Assembly (NCBI GenBank): GCA_947488305.1 | Contig: CANKZM010000003.1 | Location: 186,001-250,000, forward strand | Source of the DNA: an uncultured Roseobacter sp. | Lineage (GTDB): Bacteria > Pseudomonadota > Alphaproteobacteria > Rhodobacterales > Rhodobacteraceae | Reading direction: 5' to 3' | DNA: 64,000 nucleotides | Shown here: positions 1 through 8,947 of the stretch, piece after piece | How positions within the stretch are numbered: the stretch's first letter is position 1 | Layout of the letters: each line of letters begins with the position of its first letter | Program-made: the position numbers and the translations under genes | The notes under the pieces: generated by a model | Told to the model about the DNA's origin: nothing | The model's database searches: none | The model's input: only the letters and a program-made list of their open reading frames with translations

Positions 1-293
1 AAAACCACAGCAGGGAACGCGACCGGATCCACCACGCGGATATCTCGCAATATAGCACGCGATTTGAGCCCAATGCCTGCCAGCGCGCGTGACAGACCTT
101 CAACCTTGTTCAAATCTGTGCCTCTGGGCAGGCGCGCCTCTACTGCGGCGGGTGTGAAAGGACGGTTGAACGCCTTCGCCAGCCACGCAACGGTTTCAAA
201 GCCTTTGAGGTCTTCGTGATCATAAGGTGCGTCTTTCGACGAAACGTTACCAGACGGCGAAACCGTTGGTGCATTATCGTCATCAAGACTCAT
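1..293 (-). CDS. Type I secretion ABC exporter, N-terminal part (gene runs off the left edge)
   Basis: Only about 97 N-terminal residues are in the window. They contain a segment (roughly residues 28-95) resembling the peptidase-C39-like domain at the front of type I secretion ABC exporters. The usual catalytic cysteine is not visible in this part, as in the degenerate C39-like domains of RTX-protein exporters. The ATG at 293 overlaps the TGA of the upstream TolC-like gene (ATGA), so the two are translationally coupled, as expected for a channel and inner-membrane pump of one secretion system. The family call rests on this partial domain plus the neighbour. The transmembrane and ATPase parts lie outside the window. 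Confidence 0.6.
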   Translation of the reverse strand, partial: MSLDDDNAPTVSPSGNVSSKDAPYDHEDLKGFETVAWLAKAFNRPFTPAAVEARLPRGTDLNKVEGLSRALAGIGLKSRAILRDIRVVDPVAFPAVV

Positions 294-1663
294 TCGAGCG
301 GATCGATGGTCACATCAAAGACCGAAATCGGCTCCACCTGCGCACGGTCCTGGAACTGCGGCTCCAACGCCAGATCCGCCTTTGCAAGACCAAAATGGTC
401 TGCCAGCTTGCTACGTGCCGCAAGCGCACGATACGTACTGAAAACAAGTCCTGCCTGTGATCCCACGGTTTCGAACTCCACATTGAACCGTGCGCGTTCA
501 ACTTCCAACAGATCAAGCAAGGTGCGTTTCGCCGCCTCGAACTCATCGCCATAGACTTCGACGATCAGCCGGTTTATGCGCAACTGTTCTTCCAGTTGAC
601 GGGTCCGCTCGAGGTTGGTGCTATATGTATTCCAGGTCCTTGACGCCAATTCCGTCACTTCTCGGACAGCCACCGCCTGCTCAGCCAAGGCGCGGCTTGT
701 CAGCTCAGCCAAAGCATTTCTTTCCGCGACACGCCCTCCTTGGTAGAGCGTCCAGCTCAGACCCAGGCCGATGGATTCGTCATCACGCGTACCTGTCACG
801 CCGTTGCGGTTGATGTCACGTGATACGCCTGCATTCAGCGTCACGCGCGGACGGCGGTCAGAAAGTATCGCCTCCGATTGAAATTTGCTCTGGTCAATTT
901 GCGTTCGCGCGAATTGTACGCGGTAGCTGTTGGCCACTGCTTCATCAGTTAGCGCCCGTAGTGATTGTGGCGCTGGTGCGCGTTTGACATTCATGCCACC
1001 GCCCGGCGCCCGACCAATCACCCGTTCATAGCGCGCATTCGCATCCCTCAAAGCGCGCTCAACATCCAACTGTGCGAGCTTGGCAGAACGAATCCGATCA
1101 TCAATCGTCAACTCATCGCTGTAAGGCAACCGCCCCCCTGCCACGAGATCACGCACACGCTGGCCGATATCCTCGTGTTTCGCGACGTTGCGTTTGGCCA
1201 CTTCCAACAGGACACGATGGCGATAAACGTCGATGTAAGCTTCAGTTGCGTTCAGCGCCAGCGTTTCCGAGGCGTCCAGAAGCCTGAAGATGCTGCCATC
1301 CACACGTGCCGCATTGGCGTAGACAAGATTTGACCGCCGGAACCCGTCAAATAGCACAAGCTCGGCTCGCACACCGATCTGGCGACGGTCCTTCCAGTCG
1401 TCATTGTCTTCCGGTGTGAGGTTTGACGGGTCGTCAATCCTTTGGGTTCCCACATCGGCATTCAGCGTGACCGTGGGCAGGTATTCCCTGCTGAGCTGAA
1501 GCAATTCAAACGCCGCATTGCGCATCTCAGCTTCCGTTGCCTTCACGGAAGGATTGGTCGTCACGGCAAACCGCACGGCCTCTCGCAAGCTTTCAGCGGC
1601 TCCCCCGGTCGCGCAGATTGTCCAAATACCAACCGCGCCAAACACCTTACAAAACAAATTCAA
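290..1663 (-). CDS. TolC-family outer membrane channel of a type I secretion system
   Basis: Outer-membrane efflux protein that would form the trimeric exit duct for the ABC exporter encoded immediately downstream. The protein has the alternating coiled-coil layout of TolC proteins: an AKRNVAKHEDIGQRVRDL-type helix, a YERVIGR region, a beta strand near RPRVTLNAGVS, and a second repeat with GLSWTLYQGGRV. The frame is open from 1702, but the best start is TTG at 1663, preceded by GGGGGA and giving a short signal peptide ending near GGAAES. That gives about 457 residues, normal for the family. It overlaps the next gene by four bases. The secreted substrate is unknown. Confidence 0.85.
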   Translation of the reverse strand: MNLFCKVFGAVGIWTICATGGAAESLREAVRFAVTTNPSVKATEAEMRNAAFELLQLSREYLPTVTLNADVGTQRIDDPSNLTPEDNDDWKDRRQIGVRAELVLFDGFRRSNLVYANAARVDGSIFRLLDASETLALNATEAYIDVYRHRVLLEVAKRNVAKHEDIGQRVRDLVAGGRLPYSDELTIDDRIRSAKLAQLDVERALRDANARYERVIGRAPGGGMNVKRAPAPQSLRALTDEAVANSYRVQFARTQIDQSKFQSEAILSDRRPRVTLNAGVSRDINRNGVTGTRDDESIGLGLSWTLYQGGRVAERNALAELTSRALAEQAVAVREVTELASRTWNTYSTNLERTRQLEEQLRINRLIVEVYGDEFEAAKRTLLDLLEVERARFNVEFETVGSQAGLVFSTYRALAARSKLADHFGLAKADLALEPQFQDRAQVEPISVFDVTIDPLE

Positions 1664-1808
1664 ATTATCCCCCGGACCCCAAAACTGGATCGCAAGTCCC
1701 AACTGCTAGCAGGTTAACCTAGCTGAACAAAAAAGCAATTCTCATGCGGCGTGACGGCACGCACACGATTTCATGTAGCAATCAGATGGAAAATATGACG
1801 ACGAAGGT

Positions 1809-2198
1809 TCACGCGCTCCAAAGCAGCCACGCCCAGATCATGGCGACATAGGTGAACTGATGCATGGCTTGGTCAACGCCGGTTGCACGCCAAAAGGCGG
1901 CATCCTCGGGAGTTAATTTCTGGAGCGTTGTATGCCGCCCCTTCCACCAATCGATATGAAAATGGACGATCCATTCAGCGATAACGACCGGGATAATGAA
2001 GGCAAACGAGCTGCCAACAAGCAAAAACGCCAATGCCGAGCCTGCGGCATGAACACCCGCATGAAGAAATCGACCAAGGTGAATGTACGTCTCACGGCCG
2101 TCCAACATGATCTTAGTCTGGAGGAAGAAGTCGGCGAACATATGCTTTGCCTGAAGCAGACAGAGCAAAATCAACAAGGCACTCGCACTCTCACTCAA
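1809..2198 (-). CDS. DUF3307 membrane protein
   Basis: Small integral membrane protein of the DUF3307 family, function unknown. The family hallmark is visible at the front: LLILLCLLQAKHMFADFFLQ, followed by three more hydrophobic segments and the conserved HFHIDWWKGR stretch. I chose the TTG at 2198 because AAAGGA lies about seven bases upstream and the conserved region begins just after it. The open frame extends to 2279, so a longer product from an ATG at 2246 is possible. The gene stands alone between the TolC-like gene and the agl operon. Confidence 0.7.
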   Translation of the reverse strand: MSESASALLILLCLLQAKHMFADFFLQTKIMLDGRETYIHLGRFLHAGVHAAGSALAFLLVGSSFAFIIPVVIAEWIVHFHIDWWKGRHTTLQKLTPEDAAFWRATGVDQAMHQFTYVAMIWAWLLWSA

Positions 2199-2352
2199 AT
2201 CGTGTCCTTTCCCCCTCGACGGCACGTATCGCAACGTTAATGCCATGTACGGCGTTCTGTAAATCCACCATGGGCACAATTATGAGGGGAATTTTTGTCC
2301 GGATTCCACCTTGAGTAAAAAATCCCGGAGTTTTAGCCGACGCGCATAATTG

Positions 2353-3450
2353 CTATCGATACAATAAAGACTTCCCGTTTTCAAAAATATGAACTTTGCC
2401 GGGATCGGCCGTCATTTTCATCTGTTTTCCTCTGACGTCCGCATGGATGCCTTGCAGCTTTCCAATTACCGCGGCGGCGTCAGCGTTGGGTTTTTCAAAA
2501 TAGAGTTGTGTGACTTCTCCCAACGCCTCAACGATCTCCACGTTGCCGGCGAACGCATAGTTTTCTTGATCAGTTGCGATCATGTCCTCAGGCCGAATTC
2601 CAATGTTTACTTTGGCGCCCTTGTCACCCGGCTGTGTCGGAATGCTTGCAGCAATCGTACCGTTACCCGCATCCACCCGTACTTGTGTCACATCACCTGT
2701 TTCCACGATTTCGCCGGACATCAGGTTCATGGCGGGGGAGCCAATGAATTGCGCGACAAACTCGTTCTCCGGCGTCTCATAGAGTTCCAGAGGCGTCCCG
2801 ACCTGCGCAATACCCTTGTTCGCCAGCACCACAATGCGACTGGCGAGCGTCATCGCTTCGACCTGATCGTGCGTCACATAGATCATCGTCGAATTCGGCA
2901 TGCTTTCTTTCAGTTGTGCAATCTCGATCCGTGTCGCGACCCGCAAGGAGGCATCAAGGTTCGAAAGCGGCTCGTCAAAAAGATAGACCTTTGGATCCCG
3001 CACAATGGACCGGCCAATGGCCACACGCTGCCTCTGCCCGCCTGACAGGGCCTTCGGCAACCGGTCGAGATATTCCCCAAGCTGCAGAACCTTCGCTGCA
3101 CGGTTCACCGCCTCGTCGATCTCGGCCGGGGATTTCTTGGCCAGCTTCAACGCAAACGCCATGTTATCCCGCACGGTCATGTGCGGATAAAGCGCGTAGG
3201 ACTGGAAGACCATGGCAATGCCACGCTGTGCGGGCGGCACATCATTCATCCGCTGGCCGTCGATAAGAAGCTCACCACTGGTGATCTTTTCCAACCCGGC
3301 GATCATACGCAGCAGGGTAGACTTGCCACACCCCGAGGGGCCGACAAAGACGATCAATTCGCCCGTATCGATATCAAGATTGATGTTTTTGAGCACCTCG
3401 ACGTTGCCCGCGTAGGCTTTGCCGACATCTGTGAGATTTAGATTGGCCAT
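2353..3450 (-). CDS. aglK: Alpha-glucoside ABC transporter ATP-binding protein (MalK/UgpC type)
   Basis: ATPase that powers import of alpha-glucosides through AglF/AglG. Walker A GPSGCGKST is at residues 37-45, the ABC signature LSGGQ at 135-139 and Walker B with D159-E160. The C-terminal third is the TOBE/MalK regulatory region (IGIRPEDM). The 365-residue length is normal for the CUT1 family. It is the last gene of a five-gene minus-strand run (E-F-G-A-K), starting 26 bases after aglA. Gene order and the companion alpha-glucosidase point to the agl system known from Sinorhizobium rather than a maltose or glycerol-phosphate system; substrate is inferred from context. Confidence 0.88.
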   Translation of the reverse strand: MANLNLTDVGKAYAGNVEVLKNINLDIDTGELIVFVGPSGCGKSTLLRMIAGLEKITSGELLIDGQRMNDVPPAQRGIAMVFQSYALYPHMTVRDNMAFALKLAKKSPAEIDEAVNRAAKVLQLGEYLDRLPKALSGGQRQRVAIGRSIVRDPKVYLFDEPLSNLDASLRVATRIEIAQLKESMPNSTMIYVTHDQVEAMTLASRIVVLANKGIAQVGTPLELYETPENEFVAQFIGSPAMNLMSGEIVETGDVTQVRVDAGNGTIAASIPTQPGDKGAKVNIGIRPEDMIATDQENYAFAGNVEIVEALGEVTQLYFEKPNADAAAVIGKLQGIHADVRGKQMKMTADPGKVHIFENGKSLLYR

Positions 3451-3476
3451 GTCTTACGTCCCTCCCAAGACGCGGG

Positions 3477-5129
3477 TTAGTCTTGTTTCAGCGCGAGGCA
3501 TACTTGCCACGGCCCAAGATGCAGCTTGTTGTCCGGGCCGGGGGTTGCCCCGCCCAATTCATGTCCGATGGTGACCCAATTTCCCTCTGGCATGCTGTGC
3601 AGCGACGGCGTGTCGGACAGATTGAAGGCACAAAACAGGGTTTCGCCCTCATGTTCGCGGGTAAATTGCAGTACATCGCCAAAAGCAAAAACGCCGCCGT
3701 GCTCGCCCTTGGAAAGCGATCGATGATCTTTGCGGAATGCGATCGCTTTTCGATAATGGTGGAGCATCGCGCCGGGTTCATCTTCTTGCGCGTTCACGCT
3801 CCTGTTGAGATGATCGTGACTGACAGGCAACCAAGGAAAGCCTTCCGAGAACCCGCCGTTTTGATTTGAAGGCTCCCAGACCATCGGCGTGCGACACCCA
3901 TCGCGTCCCTTGTATTCGGGCCAGAACGTGATGCCGTAGGGGTCTTGTAAGTCCTCGAAAGCCACATCGGCCTCGGGCAACCCTAACTCTTCGCCCTGAT
4001 AAAGGCAGACAGAGCCGCGCAGGCACATGATCATCGTTGCAAACAAGCGCTGCGCCTGCGGGGACAGATCCCACCGCGTTGCATGCCGCATCACATCGTG
4101 GTTGGAGAACGCCCAGCACGGCCAGCCGTCTTTCCCAACACGGCCCAATTCGTCGAACACTTCCGCCACGCGGGTCGCATTCAATTTGGTCTTGGCCAGG
4201 AATTCGAACGCGTAGCACATATGCACCATTTCAGGCCCGCTGGTGTATTGGCCCAGCAATTCCAGTCCGCGTTGCGCATCCCCCACTTCGCCCACACAAG
4301 CCGCTGCCGGATACTCATCAAGCAGGGCCCGGAACCGCTTAAGGAATTCCAGGTTTTCCGGCTGGTTCTTGGAATAGAGATGTTCCTGATGGTTATAGGG
4401 GTTAACGGAAGGCGCAATGTTGTCGTTGCGGCGTTCAGGTGGCAGCGCCGGATTGTCGCGCAATTCTTTGTCCGCATAGTAAAAGTTGATCGTATCAAGA
4501 CGGAACCCATCTACGCCACGATCCAGCCAGAAGCGCGTCGCCGCCAAAAGGGCATCCTGCACCTCTTCATTGTGGAAATTCAGGTCTGGCTGTTCCACGA
4601 GGAAGTTGTGAAGGTAATACTGCTGGCGGCCAGGATGCCACTGCCAGGCTGGTCCACCAAAGATCGACAGCCAGTTATTTGGCGGAGTGCCATCCGGTTT
4701 GGGGTCAGCCCACACATACCAGTCGGCTTTCGGGTTGGTGCGGTCCTTCTGGCTTTCGGCAAACCACGGATGCTGATCGGACGTGTGGCTGAGCACGAGG
4801 TCAATCATCACCTTCAACCCGTGCTGATGGGCGGTCTCTACCAGGATATCGAAATCCGCCAATGTGCCGAACATTGGATCAACATCGCAATAGTCACTGA
4901 CGTCGTAGCCAAAATCCTTCATCGGCGAGGTAAAGAAGGGTGAAATCCAGATCGCGTCGACACCTAACGAAGAAATGTATGACATGCGCTGGGAAATACC
5001 GATCAGATCGCCGATTCCATCGCCGTTACTGTCCTGAAAGCTGCGCGGATAGATCTGATAAATGACCGCACCGCGCCACCAGTCCTTGTCGACCACACTG
5101 AGGTGCAAATTATGTTCCATCTGTCCCAT
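3477..5129 (-). CDS. aglA: Alpha-glucosidase, GH13 family
   Basis: Cytoplasmic alpha-glucosidase that would hydrolyse imported disaccharides such as sucrose, maltose or trehalose to monosaccharides. All GH13 signatures are present: GDGIGDL at 36-42, the QPDLN motif of exo-acting alpha-glucosidases at 180-184, nucleophile D212 in GFRLDTINF, acid/base E281 in VGEVGD and the third carboxylate D345 in FSNHD. There is no signal peptide, so it acts on transported substrate. At 550 residues it is full length. It lies between the permease and ATPase genes, as in known agl operons. An AGGA sequence precedes the chosen ATG at 5129; an ATG three codons later is an alternative. Confidence 0.92.
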   Translation of the reverse strand: MGQMEHNLHLSVVDKDWWRGAVIYQIYPRSFQDSNGDGIGDLIGISQRMSYISSLGVDAIWISPFFTSPMKDFGYDVSDYCDVDPMFGTLADFDILVETAHQHGLKVMIDLVLSHTSDQHPWFAESQKDRTNPKADWYVWADPKPDGTPPNNWLSIFGGPAWQWHPGRQQYYLHNFLVEQPDLNFHNEEVQDALLAATRFWLDRGVDGFRLDTINFYYADKELRDNPALPPERRNDNIAPSVNPYNHQEHLYSKNQPENLEFLKRFRALLDEYPAAACVGEVGDAQRGLELLGQYTSGPEMVHMCYAFEFLAKTKLNATRVAEVFDELGRVGKDGWPCWAFSNHDVMRHATRWDLSPQAQRLFATMIMCLRGSVCLYQGEELGLPEADVAFEDLQDPYGITFWPEYKGRDGCRTPMVWEPSNQNGGFSEGFPWLPVSHDHLNRSVNAQEDEPGAMLHHYRKAIAFRKDHRSLSKGEHGGVFAFGDVLQFTREHEGETLFCAFNLSDTPSLHSMPEGNWVTIGHELGGATPGPDNKLHLGPWQVCLALKQD

Positions 5130-5143
5130 GGAGCAATTCTTTC

Positions 5144-6268
5144 CTACTTCACGGAGCCGGCCAGCAGACCGCGCACCAGATACCGTTGCATTGTAAAGAA
5201 AACGATCAGCGGCACCGCGATAGAGATGAAGGCCGCCCCTGCAAGGATGCCCCAGTCTCCGCCCCGCGACCCAAGAAGGTCGTCCGCAATCTTGACCGTC
5301 ATCACCCAGCTTTCAGAGTTCGACGGCAGGAATACCTTGGCCACCAGCAGGTCGTTCCATGTCCACAAGAACTGGAAAATGGCAAAAGAGGCCAGAGCCG
5401 GGAAACTCAGCGGCAAGACGATCTTGGTGAAGACCTGAAAATCCGTTGCCCCATCGACCTTGGCGGATTCGATGATGTCGCGCGGCAGGCCCACCATGTA
5501 ATTGCGTAAGAGATAGATCGCGAGCGGCAACCCGAACCCTGTGTGTGCAAGCCAGATGCCCAGAAAGCTCTGCCCGATGCCCACCTTGTTGTGCAGCTGC
5601 AAGAGCGGCACTAGTGCCAGTTGCAGTGGCACCACCAGCAGGCCGACGACCATGGCGATCAACAACCCCCTGCCCTTGAAGTCCATCCAGGCCAGTGCGT
5701 AAGCCGCAAAAGCCGCAATCAGGATCGGGATGATCGTGGCGGGAATTGTCACGGTAAACGTGTTGATAAAGGCCACGTCCATGCCGTTGGAGAACAGAAT
5801 TGTCTTGTAGTTATCCAGCGAGAACCGCGACGGTGTTGCCTGCGAATAATAGACGTTCGGGTCGCGTTTGATCTCGTCGGGATTCTTGTAGATAAAATCG
5901 CCGTTAGCTTCGACGGTCAGGGAGCGGTCACGCCGCAAATCAGCAGTCTCGCCCGGCGCAAAGGCCGTCGGAGCCGCGCGTGTCCCGCCGAACCGGACCA
6001 CTTCGCCTTCGCCGCCGTTGAAGATATTACCTTCGATGACAAAGAAGTCGCCATCGCGCACCGCTTCCCCTGCGGGAATCTTCGCTTGATAATTCTGCTC
6101 AACGGCGAACGGTGACAGCCACCAGCCCGATGCCGTGATTTGATCCCGGTCCCGGAAAGACGACACCAAAAGCCCAACGGTGGGGATCAGCCAGAGCACG
6201 ACCAGAAAGACGACCGAGAGATTGACCACCCATCCAAGCGCGGATTTTGTACCTGCGATATTGTCCAT
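5144..6268 (-). CDS. aglG: Alpha-glucoside ABC transporter permease AglG
   Basis: Inner-membrane permease subunit. After the first membrane segment (about residues 12-32) there is a roughly 100-residue extracytoplasmic insertion rich in charged residues. Five hydrophobic segments then follow, with an EAA-type loop (GLPRDIIESAKVDGATDFQVF region) that docks on the ATPase. Such an insertion after helix 1 is typical of AglG/MalG-type permeases. The length, 374 residues, fits. It lies 17 bases after aglF and 15 before aglA, and pairs with AglF to form the channel. Confidence 0.87.
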   Translation of the reverse strand: MDNIAGTKSALGWVVNLSVVFLVVLWLIPTVGLLVSSFRDRDQITASGWWLSPFAVEQNYQAKIPAGEAVRDGDFFVIEGNIFNGGEGEVVRFGGTRAAPTAFAPGETADLRRDRSLTVEANGDFIYKNPDEIKRDPNVYYSQATPSRFSLDNYKTILFSNGMDVAFINTFTVTIPATIIPILIAAFAAYALAWMDFKGRGLLIAMVVGLLVVPLQLALVPLLQLHNKVGIGQSFLGIWLAHTGFGLPLAIYLLRNYMVGLPRDIIESAKVDGATDFQVFTKIVLPLSFPALASFAIFQFLWTWNDLLVAKVFLPSNSESWVMTVKIADDLLGSRGGDWGILAGAAFISIAVPLIVFFTMQRYLVRGLLAGSVK

Positions 6269-6284
6269 TTGTCTCTCTCCCTGC

Positions 6285-7265
6285 TCAGCGCATTTCTGCG
6301 CGGGCTTGGCGGATATTCCAGATCATCACGGGCAGCACGACGATCATGATGACAAAGGCCACGGCAGTTGCCCGCCCGTCATCGCGGAACATGTATGACA
6401 TCATGTAACTGGGCAGAATCTCTGTGCCGAAATTGCCCCCCGTCATGGTGTAGACGATGTCGAAAACCTTCAGCACGAGAATGGTGATCGTCGTCCAGAC
6501 AACGACGATGGTGCCCATGATCTGAGGAACCTTAATCTTGAAGAAAACCTGAAACGGGTTGGCGCCATCAATGATCGCAGCCTCGACCGTTTCCTCCGGG
6601 ATGCCGCGCAAAGCGGCTGAAAGGATCACCATCGCAAATCCGGTCTGGATCCAGATCAGGATCACCATCAGGAAGAAGTTGTTCCAGAACGCGACCTGCA
6701 AGACATCCAACGGCTCTTCCGCCCCGAAGAAGTCGCGCAGCGCATTGATCAGGCCAATATCTGCGTTATTCGCGTAGACAAACTTCCAGATCAGCGACGC
6801 GCCCACGAAGGAAATCGCCATCGGCATGAAGATGAGGGATTTCGCAATGTTCCCCCAGCTCAGCCGGTCCGTCAGTTGCGCGACCAGAAGGCCCAGAAAG
6901 GTTGCGGCTGCAGGCACAAAGAGCACCCAGAGAAAGTTGTTGAACAGCGCGGTCTGGAACCCATCGTCAGCAAACATGACACCGTAGTTTCCGAACCCGA
7001 TGAATTCATCCCCTGCCCGGTTGAACAGCGACCGGTAAAAAGACCCGACCACCGGATAAAGCAGGTACAAACCCAAAAGCGCCATTGCGGGAAAAAGAAA
7101 AAGCCACGGACGCACCAGATTGGCGCGGTTGATATTGATGCTGGGGTTGGGGCCCTTCGCTGGGAAAATGACCTTGTCCAGGATCAGGTTGGAAAAGAAG
7201 AAGTATCCAACGCAGCCTCCGACGCCGATCACAATCGTCAGCATCCCTTGAACCATTGGTGACAT
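6285..7265 (-). CDS. aglF: Alpha-glucoside ABC transporter permease AglF
   Basis: First permease subunit of the agl importer, 326 residues with about eight predicted membrane segments. The first lies near residues 7-30, and a cluster starts at RPWLFLFPAMALLGLYLLYPV. The cytoplasmic EAA loop (GIPEETVEAAIIDGANPFQVF region) is intact. It is encoded about 70 bases after aglE and just before aglG. The MalF-like topology and gene order make the subunit call secure; the sugar range is inferred from the operon. Confidence 0.87.
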   Translation of the reverse strand: MSPMVQGMLTIVIGVGGCVGYFFFSNLILDKVIFPAKGPNPSININRANLVRPWLFLFPAMALLGLYLLYPVVGSFYRSLFNRAGDEFIGFGNYGVMFADDGFQTALFNNFLWVLFVPAAATFLGLLVAQLTDRLSWGNIAKSLIFMPMAISFVGASLIWKFVYANNADIGLINALRDFFGAEEPLDVLQVAFWNNFFLMVILIWIQTGFAMVILSAALRGIPEETVEAAIIDGANPFQVFFKIKVPQIMGTIVVVWTTITILVLKVFDIVYTMTGGNFGTEILPSYMMSYMFRDDGRATAVAFVIMIVVLPVMIWNIRQARAEMR

Positions 7266-7336
7266 TGCGGCCTTCTCCCCCCTTGAGATTGGTCAGTCCC
7301 GGACCAGCGACGCCGGTCCGGGACGTTTTATTCGGC

Positions 7337-8689
7337 TTACTGGATCGCGTCCCAGCGTTCCTGAATACCTTTCGCGACGTCTGCGGCAGGCGTGCCGGTG
7401 GTGTAGTCGACCATACCAGTCCAGAACGCACCTGCGCCGATTTCGCCCGGCATCAGATCTGACGCGTCAAAGCGGAATGTCGTCGCCCCAAGCAGAATAT
7501 CACCCTGCGCACGCAGGCTGTCGCTTTCATAGGTGGCCGTGTTTACGCCTTTGTGCGGTGTCAGGAAGCCACCTTGTGCCATCCAAAGCTCATGGCTGAT
7601 CGGTGCTTGCAGGAACTCGATCATGGCGTTGGTTGCCTCAGACGGGTTCGTGATCGCAAAAAGTGCGCCCGCCCCCAGTACAGGCTTGCCAAGATCTTTG
7701 CCTTCATAGGCCGGGAAGTAGAAGAAATCTACGTCCTCACCAGCTTCCGTACCTTCAGGGAAGAAGGCTGGAATGAAGGACGCCTGACGGTGCATGTAGC
7801 ACTTTGGCGGGATCGAGAAGAGACCAGCCGGGCTGTCACGGAAGTCGGTGTTTGCGACCGCTTCAGAGCCACCATCCACGTAATCATCATTCAGTGCGAA
7901 ATAGCCAAATTCCTCCATCGCACCAATGACCGCGGGATCGTCGAATTTGATCTCGTTCGCGACCCACTGGTCATAGACCGCTGGCGGCTGGGTACGAAGC
8001 ATCATCTCTTCAACCCAGTCTGTTGCTGGCCAACCCGTTGCAGCGCCTGATCCCAGCCCGATGCACCAAGGTGTGCCGCCATCCTCAACGATCAGGTCGG
8101 TAAGTTCTTTCAACTCTTCCATCGTTTCGGGAATGTCATAGCCCGCCTCGTCAAAGGCAATTGGCGAATACCAAACCAGTGATTTCACATCGACCCGGTA
8201 GAAAAGGCCATAGAACTGGTCATTGCCGTCGGCATCAGCGTAGGTGCCGAGATCAACCCAGGACTGACCGGCCGCGAAGTTATCGGCGACCCATTCTGCT
8301 GTCCCCTCTGGCATCGGGCTCAAAAACCCACGTCCGGCCATGTCAGAAGCGAGACCTGGTTGTGGAAATGCTGCCAAATTTGGCGCAGATCCGGATTGAG
8401 CAGAGATCACAATATCCTGTTCAAAGCTGTCAGAACCCGAATAGTTAACCGTCGCTCCAGTAACCATTTCAAAATAGTCGAATACCTTATCAACTTTTTC
8501 TTTTTCGTTGCCGGTCCAGGCTCCTGTGATCTCGACCGTCTGGCCACTGAGGTCGTACTTGTCGCCGAATTCGGTCAGGCTGTCCCAGCTGAAATCGCCT
8601 TCACCGACTGGGTAAATCAGATGCCCGTCCGCATGTGCCATACCTGCAATAAGAGCCAGCGCCGCTGCGCCGGCATAAAGCCGTGCCAT
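7337..8689 (-). CDS. aglE: Alpha-glucoside ABC transporter substrate-binding protein
   Basis: Periplasmic binding protein (family 1 type) delivering alpha-glucosides to AglF/G/K. The ATG at 8689 is preceded by GGGAGGAC and gives a clean signal peptide (ARLYAGAAALALIAGMAHA). An upstream in-frame extension to 8782 would run across one of the operators and lacks a ribosome site. The mature part has the features of large CUT1 binding proteins, with a hinge near SPIAFDEAGYDIPETMEEL, total about 450 residues. First gene of the agl operon; transcription from its promoter is probably controlled by the LacI protein encoded divergently. Confidence 0.88.
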   Translation of the reverse strand: MARLYAGAAALALIAGMAHADGHLIYPVGEGDFSWDSLTEFGDKYDLSGQTVEITGAWTGNEKEKVDKVFDYFEMVTGATVNYSGSDSFEQDIVISAQSGSAPNLAAFPQPGLASDMAGRGFLSPMPEGTAEWVADNFAAGQSWVDLGTYADADGNDQFYGLFYRVDVKSLVWYSPIAFDEAGYDIPETMEELKELTDLIVEDGGTPWCIGLGSGAATGWPATDWVEEMMLRTQPPAVYDQWVANEIKFDDPAVIGAMEEFGYFALNDDYVDGGSEAVANTDFRDSPAGLFSIPPKCYMHRQASFIPAFFPEGTEAGEDVDFFYFPAYEGKDLGKPVLGAGALFAITNPSEATNAMIEFLQAPISHELWMAQGGFLTPHKGVNTATYESDSLRAQGDILLGATTFRFDASDLMPGEIGAGAFWTGMVDYTTGTPAADVAKGIQERWDAIQ

Positions 8690-8760
8690 TTTGAAGTCCT
8701 CCCATGGCGCCCACCTTGTCGCGGGCGTTGTTCCTGTTATCGCTAACGCAAAGAATCGCT

Positions 8761-8772
8761 CAAAGCGCTTTG
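8761..8772. promoter_or_regulatory. Palindromic LacI-family operator, proximal to aglE
   Basis: The perfect palindrome CAAAGCGCTTTG has the central CG and symmetry of LacI/GalR operators. It lies 72 bases upstream of the aglE start, where a bound repressor could block the aglE promoter. Its centre is 79 bases from that of the second copy, a distance that would allow looping. AglR, encoded next door, is the obvious binder by inference. Confidence 0.7.
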
Positions 8773-8836
8773 GATAACTCAACCGTGAACTAACCGAAGT
8801 GCTCTGTCAACCAATGTGCTCACTGTTTCAGCAGTT

Positions 8837-8854
8837 TTTCAAAGCGCTTTGAAA
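8837..8854. promoter_or_regulatory. Palindromic LacI-family operator, proximal to aglR
   Basis: An 18-base perfect palindrome, TTTCAAAGCGCTTTGAAA, sharing its 12-base core with the site at 8761-8772. It lies 93 bases upstream of the aglR start in the 258-base divergent region, so it could serve both aglE and aglR control. Strong match in form to CcpA/AglR/LacI-type operators. Confidence 0.75.
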
Positions 8855-8947
8855 TTTTGGTTTCTAGTGTAATGCTAAAGGGGAATCGCAATGACCAATC
8901 AGCACGATGAGACCGCGTCAAAGACATGAGATACGAGTCATAGAGGC

